NCBI GenBank assembly: GCA_031763025.1
Contig: JASSKH010000043.1
Span: 1,322,501 to 1,386,500 of the forward strand
Source: Macrocystis pyrifera
Lineage: Eukaryota > Sar > Phaeophyceae > Laminariales > Laminariaceae
Direction of reading: 5' to 3'
DNA length: 64,000 nt
Positions 46,196-58,300 of the stretch are shown here, piece by piece (position 1 is the first letter of the stretch; every line of letters starts with the position of its first letter). The notes beneath the pieces are model-generated. The model saw nothing but the letters and a program-made list of their open reading frames with translations. It had not been told where the DNA came from and did no database searches. A program made the translations under genes and the position numbers.

Positions 46196-47508
46196 GTGTG
46201 ATATATATATATCTCACCGTAAACAGCAACTTCTTGCAACCTTTTGGAAACTTTGCTTGTACCCTTCACAAAAGGCCAAAAACTGTTCCACACACAAAAA
46301 TGCCCGTGGGAGGGGAGAACACCCACGACTGAGGTTCAGTAGAAGACAACAACTCCGCATTACCTTGTGTTGCGGTTCAGTTAATATGAAAATACGTCAT
46401 TTGTCCGAGGATGTCACTTCAGTTGATTTTCAACACAACTTTTAACACCACAACATTGTAGTTTAGTTGGTGCAGACAAAATTGTCATTACGCGAATTGT
46501 ACAGGACTTGGAACTAACAGAATGGGAATCACCTCAAGATGACAGTTTAGATGACGACGGTGCACAGTGTTCAAAAACCGAATATTGTTTGTCGGTGAGA
46601 GCCAACATTGCGATAAGCTTATCACCCATATCCTGCGGTTCGCCTGAAGTTAAGGCAGGTCGCCATGAAAACAAATATTTCAGTTCACATGGGGCTGCCG
46701 CCGTTGTTGGTCAGTTTAATACAGGCAGCGACGATGGGTTAAAAACGTTCAGACCAAAGCAAATATTGTGAATATATTGTTACAGTAGTTGGTTATTAAT
46801 CACCAGTGATGGTTCAAAAAGAAGGAACACGAGAACACAATGACGTCACGACCTGGCCGGCGTGGCGTTTTGTCAGTTGTGTTGACTGTGGGTGATGGTT
46901 GCGGCTATAACGGCGTGGTGTCCGTGATGGTTTACACCACACGCTTGGTGTGGCCTAAAGCACACACGACCGCACACATGTTTGCAAGGCGCCCCGAATT
47001 CCCCTGGCATTTCTTTACAACGTCCTGGTGTGGGATATTGACTTTAAAGAACGATCAACATATTAGAACCTCAATACCTCGTGGACAGCTCAACCCACCA
47101 CGCGGTTCTGTCTTGTTCCTCAGGGGAGTCAATACGCACCGACCTCTCACACATCGCGTAAGCAGTCTGGTCCAATACATCATTTTGAGCAACCCCTTTT
47201 CCGACAGTCGATGATCGAAACCGGATCGCGTACGAAGCGGCTTACGAATCTAAAATATATTCCCAAAGCATTCGACGTCTGACATGTCGTGGTGTACGAA
47301 AAGATAGAAAAAACATATGTTCGGGAAATTACGCGCCGTCAGCAAAATCGTGGTCCTTATTATGTGCCTGGCGGAGATACAGTCCTCTATTGCATGCGTT
47401 CAGTTCGCGAAAGGATGAGAAGCCATTGGGTAACAATGCGTAGAACGCGCTTTGAGAGAGGGGCTTGGAGGCAGATAGACGAAAAACTCCCAGAGGGCGT
47501 GTACTGTA

Positions 47509-47570
47509 ACTCGTACTCTGAGGACTTGGCGGAGTTGTGACTCGTACTCTGAAGACTTAGCGGAGTTGTA
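47509..47570. repeat. 31-bp tandem duplication
   Basis: ACTCGTACTCTGA(G/A)GACTT..CGGAGTTGT occurs twice head to tail (47509 and 47540). Confidence 0.85.
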
Positions 47571-47657
47571 GCTTCCCCTCAACGGACAGATCGCCGATAC
47601 CCACTATACGACCTAGATACGAATGTCCGATATGTCCCTGATCCGGACGACCATGAT

Positions 47658-47833
47658 CATGCTTCCGTGTAGGAGCGGTGTACGCTGTACCATCAAGATC
47701 ACGCTTCCGCTGTTGGATGGGCGCCGCACAGAGCCTGGGCAGCGACCATGCTTCCGTGTAGGAGCGGTGTATTCTGTATCATCAAGAACACGCTTGCGCT
47801 GAAGGAGGGGTGCTACACAGAACCCGAGCAGCA
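47658..47833. repeat. 89-bp tandem duplication
   Basis: CATGCTTCCGTGTAGGAGCG begins at 47658 and again at 47747. Units share TGTA.CATCAAGA.CACGCTT and end near GCACAGAGCC or CTACACAGAACC. Divergence is moderate, so this is older than the 199-bp duplication. Confidence 0.85.
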
Positions 47834-50800
47834 TGAATTAGCATGTATCCCACAACGCGGCATACTAGGCTCTAGGTTTGTCTTGATCCCCGATCTGTCA
47901 GGACGATGTGAATAGTTTTTCGCACGTCATGTAAACTCCACCATAAACAGCTCTGAAAGCACGTACGAACAACTTGACACACACGACTTTAAAGACGGGG
48001 GGCTCAGCCAGGCGTTGATGCTCAACACACAGCAACTCCCCCAGAGGGGCGGGAGATACGTCCCTTTTTTCGACGATAGGTGGCCCTGGGTGCACGGGGG
48101 TCTTTGCGCGGAGGATAACCGATACCTTGGGCGTCTTAACACATCAATGGATGCGCGAGTTGAAAATAGGCTATAACACAGGGTTTACAAATGTCTCCTA
48201 GACGACACATAAATATTTGGAACTGGGAACTGATCGGGGTCGTATACATCGACGTACCCAACGAGAGATCGACCGCACGAATGTGAAATGTGTCGTGAAA
48301 GGACGATAGCTACGCGAAGCACAGACGCACAGGTCCATGTTACTGTCGCATGTAAAAGTCTGCCTAACGCCCCCAAACTCCTAGAGCCCACAAACAAATG
48401 AAAGTTGAATAGAAACGACTTAGAAGGATCAGCGACATCCGTCGTATTTGGTTAGCTCGGCACTGGCACCATACGTGATGCACGGCGTAGGCGTCGGGAA
48501 AGGCTGAGGTGTCGGTGAATATCAGTATATTTCTGACTGTTACTGAACCGCCAGGTAGACAAGGCGCAGCCAAAACCGAGCGTAAGCACAGAAAAAAATG
48601 CCTGACGTCAGGAACACGAAGAGACGTGGTGAGGCAATTAATCAGTGACCGTTGACAAGACGAAAGGACCGACTTTGCCGCACGTGGACGCCACATTGAA
48701 CTCTGAGCCGCGTACACATCATGCTAACTCACCCCACGACAGGGTGTATTGCATAAACGAAAAACATCAATATTTCCCGCCAGAGGGGACGAAGACACCC
48801 TTGGGGCCTTTCGTGACGCCTTTGTGTTCATATATATAGCGTAAATGACTTGGGCGACGTAGGTATTGCTTGAAAGAGGCCCAAAAGTATTTTTCAGCTG
48901 CAACGTGAAACACGGACCGAAAACGTCGAACACATTAGTACGTGAAGCATGCACAGCATGGTCATACATAATACAGCACATAGGCGACGTAGACAAACGA
49001 GGTGGGGGTATGGGTCACAACGGTGTGTTTGGCAAGTGGAGTAGCCCACTCAGCCCACACCCACCCCCACCTCAAACGAAACCACAGCAGGCCCACTTTG
49101 CAGGGGCTTACAGTGCCGAAACCTACGCACGAAAACAGGAACCCCCCGCGTGAGCAACAACATGAGTGGACTGGTGATAGGGTTGAACCCCCTCTGTCCG
49201 CTGCCACCAATATCCACCTCCTGGAGTTTATCGGGAAGTACTGTCCTTTCGTCGTGAACAGTTTACACCGTACAGTCGAACCGGAATGTCCTCACAACAA
49301 CAAAAGCAGATAATCGCCTTAAATTTTACAGAACACAATCAAACGCACATATCCGATAGCCCGCGGAAAAGCGTCTATTGCCGTGTTCGGTGAAGCGAGC
49401 GAGTGAGCACACCGACGGGGGGGCGCGGCGGGAGTCGAGAGGAGGGCATGTTGCTAAATCGAACAGCGGTATCAATGCCGAGAACCAAAGTTCAGGAACC
49501 CCCAGACGCGCTGAGGTGCGAGAAAACCTTGTCCACATTCAAGCTCATTGTCGGGAAACACAATTGCCCCGCTTTAGTCAGTCGAGTGGTACACCCATGC
49601 GGAAAGCGCGTGACAAACAACCCGCCCTCGGTACAAGAATAAAACGAGGGGATACCCTTCCAGTAATACTTCAAGTAGTACAGTACCTGGGAGTAGTACG
49701 TACAACGACACCTCTCTTCTCCCGAAACAAATGTTTCCTCTCAAGTTCTACCTGGTTGTCTATTTGGCAAGAGTTCGCTATGTATCCCCGTGGAAGCTGT
49801 ACACCACGAACGGGCGGACAAACAGCCCAGACAAAGCCAGAGTCAAGTCGTATACACTCACGGCTGAAGCTGAAGGAGCACAGATGATAAATAAGGAGGC
49901 GTCACCTTTCTTCTCTATCGGAGACGCGCCTGACTACAAAGAAGTAATAGCACAGAACTAACCAATCACGATCTAGGCCTCATCCCGGTTCCACCCTATC
50001 TGCGATGGCATGTTCAACAGCGGCCGTAGAGCACAAATCCTACCCCCCACACGCTCGCAGAACGTCGTCGTCACAATCACACAACCCCAGAAACCTATGT
50101 ATACATTATAATCTACTTCCTCTAGATCACACCTATCAGGGAATCGTGTACTCGGCAAGGTATAGACTTTGCGAAAGGGGGAACGGCTCTTTTCGAGTAG
50201 AACAGCCTATTCCCTGAGACAGACGAAGTCGAAGTTATCATTCGAGGTGCGCTGGAACCAGTTATTACAGTTGCCGTCGTCCTGACAAAAAGAAAGGCGA
50301 AGGAGGGAGGTTCATTGGTGAGACTGAGTCGGGAGGAAAGCAAAATCAAAGGCAGAGTTAATGCCTTGGGTGAAAATATTGCAGGATGTAGACACACTGG
50401 TGTACCTGGAACAAAAAACTAGACAAGACTGAGATGTGAAATCGATTATTGTTCTACACCAAGCAATGTTTGCAAACTTGGGTGTACTATATTATGATGT
50501 CAGTATCGGTCCCTGCTTGGTTAAGGCGTGCCAAAATAGTTCGGCATTCTAACAGCAGCGTAAATGATTGCTTGCAACAGTTACGCCATGATCGCCATCG
50601 TTTCGACGGTCGGACATATCACCAAGAGACGACTGACAAAATACGCCGAATTAACGTATCGACACCTGGTTCATCTGTCGGCGTCACCATGTCAGTCAAC
50701 GCTCGAACTTGAGGACACAGGCTCTGAAATTACTACAGGCATCCGTTCGAATGTGGTTCAGGTCGTATTATCGCTGTTGGTACTACGCGTCGAAGCAACG

Positions 50801-51390
50801 CAGGCTTAACCCGAACAAGGCATAAAGAGAATATTCCTGCTTCCTTGAACGATCGCACGGCAGGCCGTGTCGAGGCAGAAGATTGCAAGGGAATAACATA
50901 CGTGAAACCAGAGGCATGCTACCGTAACTGCAAGACATGGGACTAACGAAGGCATTGGAGGGCAAGAACAAGGGCGAGGACGAAGTCAACGAAAAACAAA
51001 GCCACTGTAACAGGCAAAACAAAGGTACATATATCATCAAAGAAGCATGGCGAAGCAAGGAAGAAACACCTGTGGCATCAACTGAAAAAATCAACAAAGT
51101 GGGGGCAAGTCCATAAAACGGACTGGACCAACGCCATAAACAGAAGCGCAGTGGTTTGCCACCAAAGGCTGGAGGAGCGTGTTTTCCATCGATAGAATGT
51201 GCGCCAATGTTTTCAACATTGTAACCACCAAAACCTTATCCCAAACGAATACAACTAAAATGGCAACAACATACGGTGAGGCAAGACAACGACAAACACA
51301 CCTCGATAAAGGCACACACACAACAATATGGCAGCCAATGCAAGCGAAGCGAGAACAAGAGTAGCGCAAGACATCAACTATCAATCTCAC

Positions 51391-51517
51391 ATAGCGGACG
51401 TAGTTTCCTTCAAACACGGTGTCCTCCGGCAGCTCGAAGGTGGCGTCGAAAGGACTCGAGATCGCTCCGCCGTCCTCGCTGGCCACGTTGTTCTCGAACA
51501 CTGCTGACTTTTTAATG
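51391..51517 (-). CDS. Beta-helix gene exon 8 (last one recognised)
   Basis: Acceptor GATGGGCAG|CATTAA, donor CGCTAT|GTGAGA. Encodes IKKSAVFENNVASEDGGAIS then ELPEDTVFEGNYVRY. It ends in phase 0, and the rung is unfinished, so another exon must follow to the left. Confidence 0.88.
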
Positions 51518-54500
51518 CTGCCCATCACCGTATGTTTTTTTGCCGTTCGGAGGAGAGCAACAACACAGCAATGAAAAACATAAAAAAAATGATGTGAACT
51601 ACCCACAAACAGCGTCATCGTCGTGGTTTGGGGCGTGTGTGGGGAAGAACAGTAACATCACTTGTACTTTCCAGCCGAACTCGTAGGAGGTTTTACCCTT
51701 CTGGACAAGCGGTGGTCACAGGTGTCGTCCCTTCTCTCCCTCGGTACGAGCTCTGATTTTTGTTTGTCGCGTATAGGGTCCAGCATTCCCACTGCTCGTC
51801 GATTTTCATCGAACGTTGCTCACTCACGCTCTCGTGCTTCCCGCTTATCAGTTTCTTCATGCGAGAAAAAGTCCCTACGAGCATGCACTCATTGAGATTT
51901 TAACCCACGAAATTGAACTTGATAGGCACGCGGACCACCTACAAAGCCACCGGAGACGCCGTAACATATATACTGACAGGGATATATAAAGGTCGTTAGG
52001 TTGAAATGACAGGAGGGTAGGAGTGTACGTTTTCAATTTAAACAGTATGATCAAAAGAGCTCGAACTACAAAATTGCGTTAAAATCTGTTTTTTAGTGTC
52101 ACGATTTTCCCTTCTGCACCTAAGTCGTTGGGTAGATGGTTGGTCGGGTTGACTACTCCACTACAGAATGTATTATGCTAGACGTTTGAGATAAGGTGTG
52201 AAGGTGCCATTGCGTACGTATCTAAGCTATCACTGTTGCTGTAGGCACTCGTGAGCGATACGTTTTGCCGACGGGGTCGGTAGTCGGCATATCAACTTCG
52301 GGTGATGTATCAATCGCGTGGCGCGAAGACATCAGTGATGGGGGTGCGGCCGACAGAGCGGCGTGTGCGGTCGCGGTTAAATTTCACAAAACCACGGATA
52401 TATATGCGATCATCCTGAGTTGGATGAGTGCTTTGGCGGTTCTGTATCAGTGGAGCATCTCCGAGCGCTGGTTCAGGACCTAACTGCACTGAATACGATT
52501 TGATCGATATGTCACATTTTCGTAAAACATGATAGCAGCATGTGAAATGAGATCATACACGAATCTCACATTACAGTGTCGTAGTTCGCGATTGCGCCGC
52601 CGTTGGCCTCGGTGAATCCGTCCTCAAAAATAACGCCCCCGTTGAAGTACAAAGTTCCCGTGTTGCTCACCTGCAAGCCGGGACACAACCAAAGCTACAA
52701 ATTATGAAGCATGCTCTTGTCTTAGCACCAAGATCTTGAATCAGCGAGATTCTCTTGCAAGTACGGCAGAAATTACCAAAATTCCATACCTGGACCATGA
52801 AAAAAGGAGAGAAACAACGTCAACACAAAATTACAACAGCCTCACATGCTGGAATCTGTACGGCGAGAAACGCAAGTTAGACTTGAATAAACAGAGGATA
52901 TTTTGGAAAAATTACAGTCTGTATCACATCTCAAATACAGGAGGCGGGGCCGAGGCTGAGGTGTGGACGTGAACAGCCGGACCCAGGATAAACAAAAAAC
53001 GGCCGAGCGAAACTTGTACCCCCGTGTTGAAAATTATACACTAGTAATACCGGGGAGGAAGCAACAGCAACAACACCATAGATAGTGCCAGCGAAAGTAC
53101 TCAAACTTCAATGTTAGGCTAAGAGATATTTGTTGGCGCACAACCACCTCGAGCTATGACGCATTGCTGTCAGTTTCCAGTGATTGTCCTGTCTAGACGC
53201 GTGCTAGTCAGTAAGGGTAGTAGCACGCCATTTATAAAGAGGCTCCTCGCGTGATGTGCCGCGCGAGGTACTCCATGTCGGTTTCGACGCGTGCTTTTAT
53301 GCTACGCGCTAAACTCCATACACAGTCCAGGGTAATAGAAGACAACTGCGGGCGGAAATGTAAGCACGACAATAATAGAAAAACCAAGCGGTTGTGCTAT
53401 TGACGCTCAGAGGGGCAAGACAAAAACACGCATCATATAACAACGTGTCAAACATACGTTCGGTAATTCCTCTGCCGTGAATAGGGAGCCCCGAGAGTAC
53501 GAAATGTTTGGACATCAAAACAACGCAAAATCCCATCGCGGCACGGGCATTCACCTGCCCACCGCTGTCTCCGCTGTCGTACGTGCGGTTTCCGCGGAAC
53601 AGCGCAAGCGACTTCTTGAGGAACTTCATCACGCCATTGTTGTCGATCGCCCCCCCTCCCTGCGGAAAAAGCCGTACGTCAATAGAAAACACGTGAGAAC
53701 AAAACCGGGGTAGGGCGGTACGCGGATTTAAAATGAATTTAGCCAAAACCACACAACACGATAGTGTTCTCGAGGAAACCTCGTCATTTCCGTGGCAGCA
53801 GTGGGTACGCCCGCGAGCAGCGTTGCCTGCACAGAAAGACGATGAGCCACGACAAAAAACAATAGACAAATGAATTCAACAACCTTTGGCGCGAGGCGAT
53901 CACCGTGTCGACCACTGGCAGGGCGGTACCCGGTAAAAAGTATGCTTCCTCGACAGGGCCTTTAAATTTGTCAACGGGGCTGCCGATAACAAGCATGGGC
54001 GTGCGGTGGTACATATTTTTGCTAAACGGTGCACATACGTGTTCCAGCCCAGGGATGTCTATCCACTAGATATCGTCCCGATAGTATCCGTGATACAGTG
54101 ACGTATGCCACGATCGGACGCTATAAAGACCAACCACGGGCGGAAGACGTAGAGCACAGGTAAAGCCATGCGGGTATTTTAGCCGGAAGAACATTCGACA
54201 TTTGCTAAGGTGGACAAACACAACATACGTGACTCGACAGAAATTGCGGCACAACAGTACAGTGGACGAATAGCAATAGGAGAAAGGAAGAGAAACCCAA
54301 CTACACCTAGAGTGTAATGTTGGTGACACACGAGTGAAGCAAACAAGATGGGCGAAAAATTGTAGCAAAATGATGAGGAGATTCCCCACGATGAATACCG
54401 TGGCAGAACGAACAAAGCCCGTAACCGACAACCACGGCGGCTTTTCGCAGACCACGGGAGAGCTATATTACGAGGGCACCAATGTTGACGCGAAGATGAT

Positions 54501-55269
54501 ATCAGATACAGTACGTAAAACCTACATGAAGACAACAGGTCGCGTGAAACATGAGGCCAAAAACACGAAGACGAATGAAGCTGAAAAACATGGGGCTACT
54601 CCTGCGGTTTAAGGGTTACACGTTTCCATCGTCAACATCTTCCATCTTAAAAATGTATCCGATGTCGATCACGAAACAAATCCGCAGGTTACTACAGTCG
54701 CCCTTGGTTGTGTCAAATAATGGGACTGTTCGGTAGCAATTTTCTCAATTAACGACAGCGGTCCGTATCGATGGAGCTTCCGAAACAGAAAACCTCAATA
54801 CGCTACCCCTACCACAGCAACCATGGATAGGGGAAACTCGCACAGCGAGCCAAGATACACGTGCGGTAGCCTAATTTATATATGGCAAAAATAATACAGC
54901 CCACGAATTATTTGCGTCACGTTTGACTCGAAGACGCCACGGTATGAAGCATGACGTATATGCGGTGCCGGCGTGTTATTCACACAGACGAGGAATGGGG
55001 TTTTGAGTAAATCACGCGTTTGCTGCCAACACATCCGGTGCTCGCGCAGTGAACTGAAACTAGTCCACAACGTGCCCCCACGAAGGCAAGAACTTTCTCC
55101 TTTTGGAATCGGAAAATCCACAAGCGCAACCCCGTCCATACGTACCGCGCAAGCGTTGTCGAAAAACTTAGCGCTTTTGAACATGGTGACCTTCCCGTCG
55201 TTGTAAATCGCTCCGCCTTGGTTGCCCTCGTTGTCCTGTAGAGACACAAAAACACGATGCGGCGCAGGT

Positions 55270-55306
<37 letters not shown>

Positions 55307-58300
55307 AAAGAAGCAGCAGAGCGGTTAGCAACGAACAAACGTAACCAATGGGGGTAATGGACGCGATGAGAAGGCCTTCACCCAGAATATAGCTTACCTA
55401 TACAGTTCGGATCATAGCGGCAACAAACCCACCGGGTTGGTCTGAGTACTGTACCACTCATCAGGTGATGGTGCGCTTCTGAAAAAGGTGGAGGCGTGCC
55501 ACGAAATAGGTAGAACCCTAGAATTTGAGAAGTGCCTCTCACGCGACGACTTCCATATCCCACTGAATTTATACACCGTTTTGGAGAGATATCGACAAGC
55601 TAAGCTCGATACCGGATTGAAAGCCCTCGCAAAAAATATACGTGCAACACACAGTTGATGCAAATAAATAGGGTACGTAGTGCTTTAGCTCAGGTGAGGT
55701 GTCTTGACCAGAGGGAAAACGTCTCGTTCATAAATGTAGTCAAGCATAATTCCCCTTGGCAGCACGGCTCGGCGAAACCAATACAGCAACAGCAGAAGCC
55801 ATCTAACACCAAAAGCATCCACAGAGTAGCAGCATTCGTGGTCGGACCGCAATGAGGTCTAGTACGCTCTGACGAGCTGTGTGTTGGCCCGTGGTACGAC
55901 AGTGGAAGTAGCAAGTTTTGGCGCGACCGGTTTTGGCCTCCTGGTCTCATCAAGGTCATGTGGAAACTATGATACCCATACCATTCGCGTTTTACAACAT
56001 AATTCGTGGTGCCCCTACGCTATCTGACTGCTCCTCGGGCTAGCCCTTTAAGGACCGTACTCTAGTTGAGAGGACAGGCCACATGGAAGTAAAGGCGGAT
56101 AGATGTTCAAGGAACGACAGGTGGTGCAGTACTAAAAGGGTTCATATTGAGCTATATCCAAATATGCTTCTCGGGAGAGGGAAAAAGCCCAACTTAAGGT
56201 ATTAATAGTACGGAGCCTCAGAGCGTTATACGTATGCCTTACATCCACCGCGCAGTGCGCCGATTTTTCCTGCGGTATGTACCATTGTACCAATTTGTCG
56301 GAACATGTACAGGGTCACCTCTACTATTAGATAGTGATTAGACATTGGCTATTTGGAAAAGCCTCAGGCGGAGACCTTGCCGCAGAAACAGGTTTAAGCG
56401 TGTGGGTTGCGGGGATCTTCTCTTGTCTGTGGCTTTGAATTCTGGTAGAACAGCAGAACGACGCCTGCCTTCGTCAACGGCACGGGCTTATTTACGTGTG
56501 GCCAATGCTATAATGATGGTGCGGTCTTTCGGATATAATTTCCGTAAGTAGTACGAAGTCTCAAAGGGGGGACTATTCCTGTTGGGAGGAACAAATCCGG
56601 CAGTCCTTCATGGAATGCCGCATGTACGTAGCCGACAAATACCACTACAGAGCAAATGCTCAGACAGGAATTGATTTCTAACCAATACCAATATGTCGCG
56701 AAATAAATATATATAGAGAGAGGGATACTGTAGATTGTTTTCGTAACATTTTTCAATACGGCAGTTCACACAGTCCACAAGGTTAAGGACACCGCGGCAT
56801 GATAGTACAACAGTGCGGCATATTTTTCGTTCTATGTGTTGCCCTGCCACTCACAAAAGGGTGAAACCATCGGCAGGGCGGAGCAACACGCACAATTGGA
56901 GCGGCAAACCAGAGTGGTCCATGCACCAAATATAGTCTAGGTTGATACTGTAAGATATTGCGGGGGTCCATAGTTAATAAGACCTATGATATACATAAAA
57001 ACCTATATATTTACCTATTTCTACTACCAATATTTGGTCCTATTTACTATGGCCACCGTAATAGAATGAAGGCATGAGGAGTGGTTCACCTGTATTTCAC
57101 ATTCGCTTTTCCTAAAACTGAATATGTCTGCTGTTGGGAGGAGGGGGGGAGGGGTTAGTACTTGTATATTGCAGACGCCCAGAAACGACTCGGCCAAGCT
57201 AGGCTACCCTACAGGCTCTTTCAGGGTTCGCGATATTTCAACGGCGTGAGATTGACTGTTTTCTGCGCTAAGAAAAGCAATATAATTTGCATTTCAGACG
57301 ACGTGCAAACCCCCTTGGCCGAGGGAACATGCTTGTAAACAAATGTGGACCCCCCCGCTACCATAACCAAGTCTTGTTTCTGCAAGCCCATGAACATCGA
57401 AGTGGGATAAATCAAACCGGGTGGCCAACTCTCGACCGCAACTGATTTCGTCCGGGATCAGATGGGGTCGACCTGCTCACGCACCCGATGTGTGTAGCAA
57501 GGGCCTGTTTCGGCTGATACACACGAGAGCGACGGGTCGGGTTGGCCCACGACAGGGTATTTTGTGCGCGGAAGTGTGGGGAGCTTAAGATATACCACTC
57601 TGATGGCTTGAAATATATGGACGCTAAACAATCCTAAATGAAATATTACCGATATGAGTGGTGGTACCAGGTACATTATTTGCAAAATCGACGGAGAAAA
57701 TCAAGTGGTCTACGCAGGTGTGTGTATGTGTCGGACCAACCTCTCGGAGGCGTTGAAGAGACAGCGAGTGGAGCTACTACTGCATGTAATTATTGCGGCA
57801 TATATTACAGCTGTATCGTCTGTCCGACGAAGTACCCTGGGTTTGTTCCGTCAGGCGGTGATACAGAACCTGCATTCTGATTTGAAATAAGGGCAGACTC
57901 TGTTTTTTGCGCGAACGAACGGAAATCACCTAACAGCCTGGAAGTTCCATATATCCCTGTGAAAACACTAATTCAAGAAACAGCCGACGTCAAAAAGGAT
58001 GAGAGGCGAAGTCCACTCGATGGGCTAAGAGGGTGAGATGGCGCGGGTAGGGGCGGACGAGGGAGAGGGATCGAGCAGGGGCTTACAAATGTTCCGCAGT
58101 CCGTCATTTTCATCTTGCCCTTGAACACGATGTCCCCGGTCGCCCCATTGAATATGCCTCCGCCGTTACCGGGTGGGCTCTCTCCACCTCCCACGGTGGC
58201 GCAGTCCGAGGCGAAAAAATAATCTTCGAAACGAATTGTCCCCTGCGATTACAGGAACACAATTGCCAAAAGGTCTGACTCGGAACAGGTATCGATCTGT

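Larger units (their letters stand above)
25621..51390. other. Gene-poor interval of about 25.8 kb between the two host genes
   Basis: No splice-compatible exon series or recognisable host domain was found on either strand. Identified contents are listed separately (MITEs, the hAT-type element, SINE 2, tandem repeats, poly-G, a KDZ-like scrap). Open frames such as 37881-38273, 43504-43992, 45495-45851, 46840-47214 (all plus) lack motifs and are near the size expected by chance. A short plus-strand stretch ending at 37655 reads LCRYCDKNQVTFPCTLCGG, a CxxC...CxxC pair, but stands alone. The far left part (25.6-27.5 kb) and 48-51.3 kb show nothing identifiable. The 3' exons of the beta-helix gene may lie hidden at the right end. 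Confidence 0.45.

Noticed and set aside
47509..47833. CRISPR-like repeat array
   Set aside because: Only two units each of two different repeats, without spacers; simple tandem duplications in eukaryotic DNA.
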